NCBI GenBank assembly: GCA_963978905.1
Contig: OZ022256.1
Location: 50,764,001 to 50,828,000, forward strand
Reading direction: 5' to 3'
Source of the DNA: Trichostrongylus colubriformis
Lineage: Eukaryota > Nematoda > Chromadorea > Rhabditida > Trichostrongylidae
DNA length: 64,000 nt
The notes beneath the pieces were generated by a model that worked only from the letters and a program-made list of their open reading frames with translations, had not been told where the DNA came from and ran no database searches. Of this stretch, positions 23,719-36,073 are shown in pieces (the first letter of the stretch is position 1; each line of letters starts with the position of its first letter). The translations under genes were made by a program, and so were the position numbers.

Positions 23719-25932
23719 TATGTCAGTAGGGAATACATCGTTATGAGTACCTTCAATTGACCTCATCTTTGCAAGTATTCGAATCGACTGCAACTTTTTT
23801 GGTCCATACATAGTTAGCTAATGGCTGCTCATTTCATTACGGTATATCTTTGCCACCGTCTGAGCTTACCATCTTACGTGAATGCAAGCGCAACTCTTCT
23901 CACTAGTTGGTACGTGTGCGAACATTTGCAACGGATAAGATTATAAAGCGCGTATGTAGAGAAACAGTGAATAAAAAAAGCGGAACTCCCTTCCGAAATT
24001 ATAATCAGAAGTAACTTGGGAAAAATTGTGAATTGACTCTGAGAACCGGTGTACAAACACATTCACTATTCTCGCTACTTCTTCGCATTTGCAAAACGCA
24101 AAACTCGAGCGCGAGGGTGTTTTGATTGTTGTTCCAAAAACCAATTCGGTCATAAAATCCGCATTTCCCGCCCTTCCATGATATGGGTTCTCTGGCGCTA
24201 TAGCGTACTTAGTTTGACGTCATCGCCACTTTTCGCTTGTTCTGCAATCAGCTCCTGGTTTAATGGCGTCTTGAAACCAATGAGTTTTCCATGATTTAAA
24301 GGTAGGCGAAGTTATTTTACACCCATCTGGAAGAATAATAACAGTGCATGGTCTGGCCCATGTCGGCGGCTAAATTGTGTCTGGCAGACGTTGGAGGATC
24401 TCAGACCCCAGTTATATGCCACCGCAATTATGAACGGAACGTATGCATGGCGCATTAAAGAAAGGCACATTCATGGCGCATTTTAAAAAAGCACATTCAA
24501 AAAACACCGACTGCTCTACCCTTTGCTTTAATGAGATATCTGAGTCAGTCGATGTGCATAACAGTGTTATCTTTCAGACGAAGCTGATAGCAATTAACTT
24601 ATCCCCGAGGGATGGACCACTTACTCATTCTCAGAGAGATCCGATCCTGCAAAGCTGAACCGCTACAGCTCCAACTAAGCTATCTTCTTTGGCGAATATC
24701 TATTTTATTGATAATTTATATTTACCTGTACTGCTTTATAAATGTACACGCAGCAGTGCAATCCCCGATTCCGACGAGAGATTTCATCATTTCTTTGCCC
24801 TTCCCTCTTGTTCAAGTACCCACAGGACTTCAAGGTCTTCTTTTTCTCGAAACCTCATCAGCTTTCAGGAGACTGAATAGATCGGCAGGAAGGAAGGAAG
24901 GAAGGAAGGGCATCGACGTGGCAAGGAGAAACGCGTTGTGAGAGCAAACGTGATTTCTGCACTCTCGCGTGGCTCTGCCCCTCCCACTGTTCAGTGCGTG
25001 ACCAGGTGGGAGCACTACCATTTAAGGGTGGATGAGAAGGGGATCAAGGTGATGCCAATCTTCTCCATTAACATTTGTAGCCCTTCTTCATGTGTGTAGT
25101 GCACCCAAAAAGGAGACGGCTGCGAGGAAGAAAGCGAGTACTTCAAGTTTCTATATTACATGTAGGGCAGCATCGTAAGCCACCTCACAAGCCCCACCCA
25201 CGCGCTGGCCACGCCTCTCTCTGCTGACAAATCGGCGAATTTCAAATTTCAGGAAGGCCCTGTTATTTTTTCAGTTTTTTCGGTGCGTATGGAATCTATT
25301 GGGAGGATGGTACCGCTCATAGCAGTTAACTGTGGCAAAGGATTTCTGGATATGTTTGATGGTAGTATTCTAAGCTATCAAAGTTTTTATCCTTTTTTCG
25401 TTTCTCTGACCATTATAGACCTATGGCATCTTTAGATTACCAGTTTTTAAGTTCGTTTTGGGCGCTTATTCCAAAATTCTTCAGTTTGACTGGTTTTCCA
25501 ATAATGCAGAATTCACTGCAAGTTGCATGGCTGTCACAACCGCGTCTCAAAGAGGTTGCAGCCGTGGTTTCCAGAGAATTACCACGGTTTCCAAGTGGAT
25601 GAGGTTGGTTGTCACGCGATTTCTTGGGCTGACGCTAAGGTGGCCCTTCTCCCCGTTTTTCTTCTCTCAGAGAGTGCTTGAGTCGATCGCCGATTTCTTC
25701 TTTTGATCCCTATGCCTCACCAATTTCTACGCGCCCTTTCCCGTTCTCATTTCCTGAACTTTTCAACGTCGATGGACCCCCCTCTTCTGAGTATTGCCCT
25801 TTTGACAGTGCGGATAAACTTGACAGGGCATGCTCACTCACTGCTTTTGACTGCTCATCCTTCACTTCCACATTAGGACAAAAGAAATCGATGCTTTGAC
25901 GAAATAAAAGGGATTCGTTGTTACCTCTCGAG
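23719..25932. other. No supported gene
   Basis: Contains a GGAA microsatellite at 24888-24909 and a short two-copy repeat near 24445-24498 (about 27 bp each). No exon chain is visible. Confidence 0.4.
24888..24909. repeat. GGAA microsatellite
   Basis: Five GGAA units in a row. Confidence 0.9.
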
Positions 25933-26233
25933 TCAGAGCATCAGAAATCTATCCCCTTCTTGAGAATGCCGTCGTCGACAGATGGAGCCTACTCGATCCT
26001 CGATGCCATCAGCGAAGAGGTGAATGGTGTACTTGTGTGGATCGTCGTCCTCATTACCTTTCCGTTTCACATGTCGCGTGATTTCTTCGCTCATTTCACT
26101 GCTTCCGGAGTTAAACCGCATGTAATTGCTCCGAGATTCCGGTGTTCTGTTGTCCTCTCCCGAGCGGTGAGTACACGAAACCGGAAAGGAGGGCGAAGTG
26201 GGATGAGTGTACTTGCCAATGACGCACATCTCT
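25933..26233 (-). CDS. Possible terminal exon, hydrophilic unidentified protein
   Basis: On the minus strand an acceptor-like TAAAGTTCAG precedes an open frame of about 98 codons ending TGA at 25933-25935. The peptide is hydrophilic, with SGEDNRTPESRSNYMRF, SEEITRHVKRKGNEDDDPHK and RRRHSQEGDRFLML. Codon third positions look coding-like. An overlapping plus-strand frame of similar length weakens the case, and I do not recognise a family or place an upstream exon. Confidence 0.25.
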
Positions 26234-27734
26234 GAACTTTAACTTTTCTTGATTCAGGATTCTGGATACGGGGATGAATAGCTCTGACTTCCTCCTCCAT
26301 GAACAGGAAGAAGTTGCTCACAAAATGAACTCATCGATTAGCCTGAAGGCACCGGAAGGAGGGGATAGGCGAAGGAGAAAACAACTGGAAAAAACCTTTC
26401 CCATGAACGGAAAGACCAGCTATGAGAAGATGATCTGCAGTTAAAGTGAAAATGGAAAAGCGCTCCTTTGAGGTTCGTACCGTGATCTTTCAACGCGCTT
26501 CACAACGCTTGGTGAGAGGGCGCGGCAAGGTTTCCCACTGGCTGGCATAGCCCCTCGCCGTCTGTATCTCCTCTTCAAAAAATACTGATGCAGAGGAGAC
26601 GAAAGAGGATGGTAAATGCTTTATGTAAACATTTATAAATTTATTACTCGTTTAAAAGAACATGTAGGTGGACTACAGTATATAAATTATCAACAACATC
26701 AAAATAAGTTACAATTTGGAACGATTACTAATTGAAAAAAACGACAAAAAATAGCAAAACGATTCAAACAAAACGATAATAAGGAGCAACCACTGGGAGA
26801 ATTGAGGAGCAACAATAAAAGCCAATCAGAGAAACAGAGCAAGATTTGATTATATTATGGCAGGAATAAACTAGCTCGGACTGAAGCTGGGACTTGATAA
26901 GAAATAAAAAAAGGGGTCCAATTTCTCGCTTTTCTCGCTTATCCAGCCCTTGTTTCGGTATTGCACTACGTCCACTTCCATATCCTACAATCGGCCGAAA
27001 TGTCTCCAAATGCATGTGTTTTTTGGGTAAAATAGACGTTCGTGAGACATTCTCTAGTGTTTTCTTCAGTGACCTTCGAAAAACAGTGTTGAGACTCGTT
27101 CCGTTCCATTCATTGTTCTCGAAAACCGAAAACAGTCTTTTTTTTTGCTTGTGAGCTGTAAACACGAGATGGTACTTTACGTGGTAAACATTTGCCAATC
27201 ACCAGATCGAATGAGAGTGCCCGATTGATTTCTAATAAATGCGATGGTAAAGTTTATCCAGTAAATAATGGCCCACGCGTGCTGCATAATCCCATAGTGA
27301 GAGTAAAACCGCCACATGATCTGAATTGATCATTGACCTACCTGTTCAACGGCTGATTTGAAAGGTTTTAATAATTTTATTCTCATACTTTTACTTTTAA
27401 TACTTCAATAGTTTAAGTATTTTCAATACTCACACCTGCGTTACGTGGGTTTGGAGTGTAGACATTTTCGGGTCAAGGTATTTAAATCCAAATTCTGGCA
27501 CCATAAAAATACGTATCAAGATGGGGCTATATCTAGAAGAAAATGAAAGATATATTGGCGCCATAAGAAGAAAACGTATCAAAGTGGGAGCTATATCTAA
27601 AAGAAAATGAAAGACATGTTTGAGCAAGGGAGGGGGGGGGGGGATTTTGGGAAGGGTCAGCAAGAGAAACAGCTCCCTTGTGAAAGAAAAATTTTCGGTC
27701 TTCCTTTTCACCCATGGCTACCTCACCGGGTGTA
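26234..27734. other. No supported gene; local duplication
   Basis: A roughly 60-bp unit containing TATATCTAGAAGAAAATGAAAG is duplicated in tandem near 27500-27620, next to a 12-nt G-tract (27632-27643). The 145-codon minus frame at 26764-27198 has no domain I recognise. Confidence 0.4.
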
Positions 27735-27944
27735 GGTTGGGACACACGAATCTAGGTCGTGACTCTGTAACAGCCTGTAGCCTTTGACCTAAGCCTTAAA
27801 TAATTCAGACAGTTTGTTCATGTAAATCGTGTCCTCCTTGCAGGTCTGTTCCGTTGTATAGTCAAATTGTCTGAATTATTCATGTCACAGGGCAAAGGCC
27901 ACAGGCTGTCACAGGGTCACGGCCTAGATTCGTGTGTCCCAACC
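27735..27944. mobile_element. 210-bp hairpin MITE
   Basis: GGTTGGGACACACGAATCTA at the left end is matched by TAGATTCGTGTGTCCCAACC at the right. The arms pair over about 85 bp each, including the AGCCTGTAGCCTTTG and AATAATTCAGACA blocks, leaving a centre of about 40 nt. Confidence 0.8.
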
Positions 27945-28209
27945 GTCACCCCTACCTCACCTCATTCATGCCAACTTCAAAAGAATTCTGGTTTTTTACA
28001 CCTAACGTTTCTATTCTGATTTATCACCAGCATGGCAGTTATCTCGCGTTTTCTCAGGTTATGAGAATCAGAACTCAACCAGCTTTTTATCAAGATTTTA
28101 ATGTGTCAATCCGAGTGGTTGTTTGTTCACAACTGCATATTCAAATAAACAACAGCGACGGAAAAGCCTTCTTTATCAAAAAAAAAAAACGAAGAAAAAC
28201 GTAAATATA

Positions 28210-29590
28210 TTGGGTTGAGGAAGAAGTCCTTGCCGTTTTTTTAAACCCCGTTTTTCACATTGTTCCCTTCACCTTTCGACAAAGCTTATATACGTTTTCG
28301 ATAGAGCTTTTTTTGCTCTATAAAATGCTACTATCTATTTTTCGATTAATTCGACTACCTAAAATTCATGAGGTTTGGAAATGAAGTAAGCTGAAGGCAA
28401 AAAACTGGCGTTTGCGCACCTCATCTTTCTCGTCTGCCATCGAGATAAAAAAATGCATGTGTGTATATGTTTCGATAGAGCTCTTTTAGCTCTACAGAAT
28501 GGTACTACTTATTGCTCAAATCGCTCAACTTTTTGTTGTTTTTAAGACTCAGAAATGCAGTACTCGCAAAAGTGTGCCCTTTCGTTATCTTCTCTTTCTC
28601 GCCTACCATCGAGATTGGAGAAGATGTGCATACACGCAATCGATAGAGCTTTTTTTGCTCTACAAGATGGTACTATCCTTCTTTTGTATCCTCTCATATT
28701 TTAGCATGTAGGGATAAGCTTCCACCTGTTTTTCAATTCAAAATTGCATAATGAAAATGAATTTTTTTGGCACAATGTCTTGTATAATTCGATAGAGCTT
28801 TTCTCGCTCTACAAAATAATGTTCACGGTTTTTGTTCGAATAAATTTTTGACATTTTTTAGACCATTTGAAAGTCGACGAAATCGAGCATTTTTGACACC
28901 ACGTGACGAAAATGCTCGATTTCGTCGACTTTCAAATGGTCTAAAAAATGTCAAAAGTTTATTCGAACAAAAACCGTGAACATTATTTTGTAGTGCGAGA
29001 AGAGCTCTATCGAACTACACAAAACATTGTGCCAAAAAAATTCATTTTCATTATGCAATTTTGAATTGAAAAGCAGGTGGAAGCTTATCCCTACATGCTA
29101 AAATATGAGAGGATACAAAAGAAGGATAGTACCATCTTGTAGAGCAAAACAAGCTCTATCGAATGCGCGTATGCACATCTTCTCCAATCTCGATGTTTGG
29201 CGAGGAAGAGAAGATAACGAAAGTGCACACTTTTGCGAGTGCTTCATTTCTGAGTCTTAAAAACAGCAAAAAGTTGAGCGATTTGAGTAATAAGTAGTAC
29301 TATTCTGTAGAGCTAAAAGAGCTCTATCGAAACATATACACATGCATTTTTTGATCTCGACGGCAGACGAGAAAGATAAGGTGCGCAAACGCCAGTTTTT
29401 TGCCTTCAGCTTACTTCATTTCCAAACCTCATGAATTTTAGGTAGTCGAATTAATCGAAAAATAGATAGTAGCATTTTATAGAGCAAAAAAAGCTCTATC
29501 GAAAACGTATATAAGCTTTGTCGAAAGATGAAGGGAACAATGTGAAAAACGGGGTTGAAAAAAACGGCAAGGACTTATTCCTCAACCCAA
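28210..29590. mobile_element. Giant 1.38-kb palindromic element, copy 1
   Basis: The element begins TTGGGTTGAGGAAGAAGTCC, ends with the reverse complement (GGACTTATTCCTCAACCCAA) and is flanked by TA (28208-28209, 29591-29592). The whole 1381 bp folds on itself: arms of about 690 bp pair almost completely around a 14-nt loop at 28895-28908. Each arm has four copies of a small hairpin motif, GATAGAGC, T-rich 5-7 nt, GCTCTA, near 28298, 28471, 28640 and 28789, with mirror copies near 28990, 29137, 29306 and 29477. The ends resemble mariner TIRs. No frame encodes a transposase. Non-autonomous foldback element of mariner type is my inference. Confidence 0.9.
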
Positions 29591-32500
29591 TAGATAGCAA
29601 TTCACTCTCATGCTTCGAAATTAGAAACATCGCCGCATGATGAAAGCAGAGGGCGTGGTCTGTAGGTGGGTGGAGTATGTGAAAGGCGATAAGCTTTTTA
29701 AACCCTATCTATCTCTCCGGCTATCTGAGTTACTTTGAGTGACAACATAACTTTTCCTTGGTTGGCGTGAACATTTACAGGTATCTCGATCTATTCGGAT
29801 TTTCAAATCATATTGTACACGCTGCTTTCGTCGCCTCTGTTTGCTTCCTAATATTCTGACAATAAATAAATAAATAAATAAATAAGTGTATGTGACGCTT
29901 TTCATCCGCTGAATTGAATGACAAACCTTTTCTTATCTAATAACCGATTCTCAATTTCTCTGGAAATCGGTTAGTATTAAATTTTCGATGAAAACTGTCT
30001 CCAGTCAGACCAATTTGTCCAAAGATTTATGTTCGTAGCAACGCCATCCTTAACTGAAATTTCTATTAGAAATCGCTTCTCCTTGAGAATTGTTTGCATC
30101 AAACATGCTTTCAAATATCTCATGATTCTTCTTGGGATGTCCACTGCATGCTCACTCCTTGACCTTATTGCTTCTCCTATACGACACGTGAATACAACTT
30201 GTTATCGCCGATGTTCTGTATTTGATAGCGATTAAAATATTCAAAAAAGCTGTTTCAGGTACCAAAGGTACTGCGTACGATCTTCGGGCGAAGATCATAC
30301 CTTAATATAACCAGTCGTTCATATAATCTCTGGGGTAACTGGTCGTTTGCCACGTTTTGCTGAGGCCACACCCCATCGTACGTTCACACGTATTCATACA
30401 TCGAGGCCACGCCCACTGAGGACCAACGTCGTCAGCAACGGCAGGACGATTGTACCGGGTGAACGCTCTGAATCCGTACTTCTAATATTACCAAATCTAA
30501 AACTATCCGTCAACTCACTACATATTCTGATCGACAGGACCACCTGTGTCTGAACGTCTGGACGAGTATTCACGAATCATTGACGGTGATGTCTATTGAT
30601 TACAATACGCTTGAGTATGTGGTTTACTCATGGCTTCTTCCTATAGTGAGTTCGTTTACTAAAATTTCTTGCACATTTTTTTGCTTTATGATTTTAAATT
30701 ACGTTGTGTTTTCTGTCGTAGACTGTGATTCAAGCAGATTGTTGTTTGTTTGTCCAGACAGTAGGGAAGGATCTGCCCTATTATCTGCATTAAAGCTATT
30801 AATGCTATGCTTCCATCCGTGAAGAGACTATGAAGTAAATGTAGAAGGGTTGAATGAGCTTGGCGTTTTGCCAGCGAATTGAATAATTCAATTTCGGACT
30901 TTTGTGCAAGTTGTGAAGAAAAATTTCGCATTATGATGAGTCCAGCCAGGCAACCATTCCACGTCGATCGTTACCAATATCAAGTCATCCGTAAAATTTT
31001 TGGTCGCATTTGCTGAACTGACATTTTCAGCTGAAAAAGCGTCAATTATCCGCATTCCTTATCGAAAAATTCTCTTGAAAATTTAAAAAAAAATTGCAGC
31101 AAAGTCACACTTGAACCGTATTTTTTCGATTTTCGATTTTATCTTTCAATCCTTGCTCTGGGCAGCGTTTATACTAATCACTTTACGGTTTCTTATGAAA
31201 AATATCGAAAGGAAATATCAAAGTGTCAAAATTATCAAAAACAGTTGGTTTAATGAGCGATATATTTTTTTGTTACAGAAGATGTCACGCGAGGAAATCC
31301 TTTCCCTTGCACTGCTGGCCCCTTTGGTGCGGTTTCCGATTTTCGTTTTTCTTTTACATCTTGACAAGAATGACGCGTGTATTTTGCTGGCTGCTGGCTA
31401 ACCTTCAATTAGAGGGACGAAACGATTTCAGCAAATTTGCTATCGTTTCCTTTCTCTGTCATCTTAGGAATTCTGTGCCTCAGAATTTTCCCTGCTTTAG
31501 CCCTCTTCTTTGCACGATTATTGATGGGGCTATGAATTAATGATTTCTTTCGCCTTGATTTTCGCATGGTTTCACGATCTCTTCGTCGAGGTGCCGTGAA
31601 CTGTTTTGGTGCTGAACAAGCTGTTTTTGTACTTATTTAGTTATCCATAAGTGCCAGCACTTCGATCCGTTCCAAGTCGACCCTTCTGAAGTGGTTGATC
31701 AATTATTAAGCTACTTCCGTCACCTGGGGAAAAAGGCACATTCAGCTCCAACCGCACTTCGAAAGTAGCACCTCGTCGGGGTGGTATCGGTGGAATCGTA
31801 CTGTAGTTCGCTAGAATAGAAGTGAATCCTGAAGAATACTTCGTGTTTTTCCTCCCTGTATTTCCGATTTTCGGTTTTCGACGGTAGATAGTAAGGGAGC
31901 TAAAACAGGTTTTATATTTTCGTCTCTGTGATTACTCACTTCCTGATCAATGATATAAATTTCCGCTCCCTGCACATATCTGCTCAGGTTTACTATTATT
32001 ATGCCCATAGTCAACGCAAAAGCAGATGTGCACGTAAACAACGCGTCATCAAACTGAATTACATCATTAAATTGAGTTAATTAATTGAAAGCAGCTGACA
32101 GCTCACCCTCTCTCTGTCCAGGGAGACTAATGAGAATCGTCTGCTTTTGTGTAAACTTACATACCTTAGTTGTGGGGATCCACCAGGAATCCCGTGAAAA
32201 CGGTCACTCGGTCCGGTTTTTGAGCTATTACGGTAGAAAACTCCCAAAAATGGAAATCTTCAGTGATTTTGTTCACAGTCAGGTTTTCCAATATTTATTG
32301 AATTATTAATTTATTGGCTTTATTAAATTAGTGATCTGCTGGCTTCATTTTCCCTATTAAGGTTTATAATATTATTACTTTATTATGCATACATTGTTTC
32401 TGTGTTTTAAAAAATTATTATATTATGACTACATGTGTTTCTGATTCACTTAACTTGATCGCTTTTCTCTTGAACGCACATGATCGCTGCTGTGAAGTGG

Positions 32501-33401
32501 ACCTAATGCTACACACTGAACAGGCTAGGTCTTAAGGCGAAGGACTATTTCTGGTATTGATCCTAGGAAAAGCTGCTACATGTGTTCCAAAACCAACAAG
32601 CATGGAATGGCATCCTCTGCGGGGTTACCATATTCGAAAGAATTTTTGAATGAAGTAGCGCAAAGCCTAAGGCTCCTCATCTGTCTATATGATCGGTGGG
32701 ATCCGATCCTCGGACAAGGAATGTTTTTGGGCTGGTTAAATACTTTTAGCTTTATGGGAATCGGCTTCCTCTCTTAACTTTGTCCAGGCGAAATATGCTT
32801 TCAATTATTTCTATGGTTCTGAATGAATACGGCGTCATGACCCATTCCTGATGTACGTACCGTAGCCCACCCACAGCTGTGGTCTAGACAAACAGAGTTC
32901 CAACTTCATCGAAGGAAGCCTTATTTCTAATGTCTGCGGATAAATCATGATATTATAGTAGGTCTCCTAAGAACAGAAACGATCTTATGTCTCCACAGGC
33001 TTCATCTTCACCATGGTTTTCAGTGCATACACCTTTTTAGCCCAAAATTTTGACAGAAGGGAAAAAGTCGATTCTGAATTATTGAAGCGGGATTTCGTAT
33101 GGAGGGGTGAATTAAGGATAGTCAGTACATATCAGATGTTCCAGAAGACGTGGCTCAGTAGTATTAGTCAGTTGAGGGGCCATGCGAAATGGATATCGAA
33201 CTAATTTTTAACACAAGACTTCCCGAAAAAAATTTTACCTCTGCTGACCGCCTTATCTTTTCTCAAAGTTATCTAAAACTAAAAGTAAATAGTTTATTAC
33301 ATTTATTGTTCACTTCATTGGATCCATTATCTGTTCTCATTGTTAAGAGTGAAATGTTCGCTTTTCCCAAAAAAAAAAAATTAACGCAAGCGCTTCATTT
33401 A
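29591..33401. other. No supported gene
   Basis: Contains the AATA microsatellite at 29861-29885 and a small hairpin near 30278-30302 (GATCTTCG, GGC, GAAGATC). A possible minus-strand donor (AAGGTATGT, near 32156-32164) follows an open stretch of about 30 codons, but no complete exon can be supported. Confidence 0.4.
29861..29885. repeat. AATA microsatellite
   Basis: Six AATA units in a row, 270 bp beyond the right end of the first giant palindrome. Confidence 0.9.
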
Positions 33402-33907
33402 TTAGGTTGGACGGGAAGTTCTGGGACACCTTGTGAGAAAAATTCAATTTATTTTAATTTTATTCACAGATTTTATTCAGAATTTTATTCAGCTCGACTG
33501 ACGGGGATCTTCTTCAACGGCAGCTGTCAGGGCGTCGACATCGAAGACCGGAGGACGTCCTGAGCGTGGTTCATCTTCTAGCGTTGTCTGTCCTTCACCG
33601 AAACGCTGATACCACCGAATCACCGTAGACTTCGAAGTGGTGTTCGCACCCATCGAGTGGTTGATTCTGTCGGCCGCCAGGCGCGCAGAACTACCAAGGC
33701 GGTACTCATGAAGAATCAGCAGTCGAAGACCTTCTCGCGAAATAGGCTCAGATTCGCCGCTTGTCGAAGCCATAGTGGTGATAACCAGACTAGTGAAGAG
33801 TCCTTCACACTCCATCTATATACCCTTACCATGGACTGTCCCACAATTCTTTACAGGTTTCTACAGGAAAAAACAAAAAGTGTCCCAGAACTTCCCGTCC
33901 AACCTAA
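33402..33907 (-). mobile_element. Internally deleted mariner element
   Basis: 506 bp flanked by TA (33400-33401, 33908-33909). TIRs of about 28 bp start TTAGGTTGGACGGGAAGTTC and end with the complement. The interior keeps the 5' third of a mariner transposase gene on the minus strand, then jumps to the 3' terminal region. Mariners are usually about 1.3 kb, so roughly 0.8 kb is missing. The TIRs look well preserved, so the element could still be moved by a transposase from elsewhere (inference). Confidence 0.9.
33489..33773 (-). pseudogene. Mariner transposase, N-terminal DNA-binding part only
   Basis: From the ATG at 33773 the frame gives about 94 residues and stops at TGA 33489-33491, where the internal deletion joins. 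It contains the two helix-turn-helix regions that bind the TIRs in mariner transposases: REGLRLLILHEYRLG with SSARLAADRIN, and STVIRWYQRFGEGQTTLEDE. The linker SGRPPVFDVDALTAAVEEDP follows, the spot just before the catalytic domain. All DDD residues are absent. The family transposase is about 345 residues. The open frame begins upstream at 33815, but the Met at 33773 better matches family starts. Confidence 0.85.
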
Positions 33908-35396
33908 TAATTGGTCAGATTACTATAACTAACGATTGATGCGTATAACCGGCTTCGTTACTCGTGGCGCTCCCTTCCCATAAAATGCCAGCCGGCAGAA
34001 CGCCTTCCCTATACCAATAGCGGGCTGACAGTGATGACAGCCATTCTGAAATCTTCGGGAAATTGGGAAATCAAAGAGCCAAAGAAATTGCCGTTAAAGT
34101 CGATTAATCCGGGTCTCTAATTGGGCAAATGTCGAGATGAGGGTGCGTGGGTGATTTAAGCCAATGGAAAATTATTCCTAGCAAAAATTTATGTATTGGG
34201 CAAAGGGGTTAAAATGGAAAACCTTTATGGATGCGAGTATAACTTCGATTAGCTATGAACTTATAAGGATGAATCCTGTCATTCAACGAGAAAATTTCGT
34301 TACATGCCGTCCTTTTCAGAGGAAACCGTGCCTTTTGCTGAAGTGAAATGTCTGAATGGACTAAAAAGTGTCTTTCAAGGGCTTCTGCAGGCTTGCATTC
34401 TTGTACTTGATGTTAGGAGATGGCTGGGTGAACTGAATTCATATTCGTCTGAATCCCACTCCCGGTGACCAGTCCAAAACCCAGATTTTATCGCGGACTA
34501 ATTGCTGGCAATGTTCCACAGAACTTGGATCACTTCACAGAGTTGCAAGGCTCACTCAGGCTACATAGGGTCTGTTGTTGCCCTTCTTACGAACTAATGT
34601 TCCGGTGCTGAGTAAAGGGAAACACCTTCACTATATAAGCGTACAACTCAACCGGGTACCACGGAACTCTTAAGCAAACCACGCCCCCAAGTGTACGAGT
34701 CATAATCTGAGTGTGAACGCCACACATCAGATATACAGGTGGTGATCATCGATTGGTCAATAATGTAGTGCGGGAAAACACTTTCGCTGCTCAAGCCAAC
34801 GTCATGGGAGCCTGACTATCAGAATTTTGGTGATTTTATTTTCTTTTTTCTCCACAGCCGCACTCTGAAATACGTATGCTTTCAATTCCAACGACCGAAC
34901 GAATCATCTTATTAGATACTTCAAACTAATAGCGTGGGAAGAAGCAGCATCTCACTGCTTAAAAATTGGCTTCATTTTGATACCTCATGAGGACCCTTGA
35001 TAATCATAGCTTCAGTGAAGAGATAAAAGGAGGTTCCCACACAAGGAATCGCGACACTTCAGAACGTTCTTCTTAAATTGGTTTTCTGAGCTATCCGGAA
35101 TTAGCCCTCGGGACCTATGGCTGTAGGTGTGGTCGGTTTACAAATACATAGTAGGTGACAAAAATGGAAACAGGGATGAAAGCCTATCTTAGGTAGTTTC
35201 AAGCGAACGACTGAAGATAAAAGGGTGCTGAAGGGCTAGTGCTTGCCGACCCCAGACCCCCTTACGTTTCTTGATCGGAAGTCTCTCACAGAAAAAATCA
35301 TTTTTGAAGCGGTAAGAGTTTCCAAGAGTCAATTAGGCGGTTGAATCGGCAAGATTATCCTGTCTTGTCTACCTGTCCTTAGGAGGTGAGACGGTA
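33908..35396. other. No supported gene
   Basis: No exon with splice signals or recognisable domain is seen on either strand. Confidence 0.4.
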
Positions 35397-36073
35397 CAGG
35401 GGGTGCCAAAAAAAGTAATTTTTGTCCTCCGCTTTCAACCCCACATTATTCGAACTTCGGCAATTCCGACCAAGTATTTTCATCCCTAAAGTGAAGAGCA
35501 GACCTCACTCTATCTCTGTTTTCCGTTACAGCCCTCTGCACGAGCAGGAACGGTTGCTTGTTCCGAGTGAACAAGATATGTCACCTGAGCTGGGCAAAAT
35601 GCGAAACTTCGTCGCCATCGTTCAGAACCTTGCTAAGGTCCGTTCATTTTGGGTACTTGAGGGGATTCATACTGGGTGGTGTTCTTGGATATTCCGTTTT
35701 TTCCGGTTCCCAGCGCCCCTCGTTTAATGATACTTCGGTTCATAACAGCGTTGTACGAACAGCAAGGGCTCTGTGACTTCCATGATCCGAAGGGCCAGTC
35801 CTCAGGAAGCTTCCCACAAAAGATTTACCACGGAACCTGCCTCCACTGTTTTAAGAGGACCTTGATACCGTGGGTGCTCTGAAGCCCGACTGCGCCGCTT
35901 GAAGGCTCCATGTTTTTATGAGAGTGAAAGTTGGGAGTCTCAGCTTGTTCCTGCTTTGAGAGGACCATTCGGGAATATTTTGCCCCAATACTTTTATCTC
36001 TTTCGTTTCCCTATGTTTTGTATAATAGGCGGATGTGGGCCGTGAGCAAAATTACTTTTTTTGGCACCCCCTG
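35397..36073. mobile_element. 677-bp TIR element with CAGGGGGTGCC ends
   Basis: Left end CAGGGGGTGCCAAAAAAAGT and right end with the exact complement give about 26 bp of perfect TIR, flanked by TA (35395-35396, 36074-36075). The inside is unique rather than palindromic and holds an open plus frame of about 100 codons (35422-35727) unlike any transposase I know. Likely a Tc1/mariner-superfamily non-autonomous element. Confidence 0.85.

Noticed and set aside
26764..27198. 145-codon minus-strand ORF
   Set aside because: No recognisable domain, no splice signals, and a poly-Thr/Phe shadow on the other strand; possibly transcribed but not supportable as a gene.
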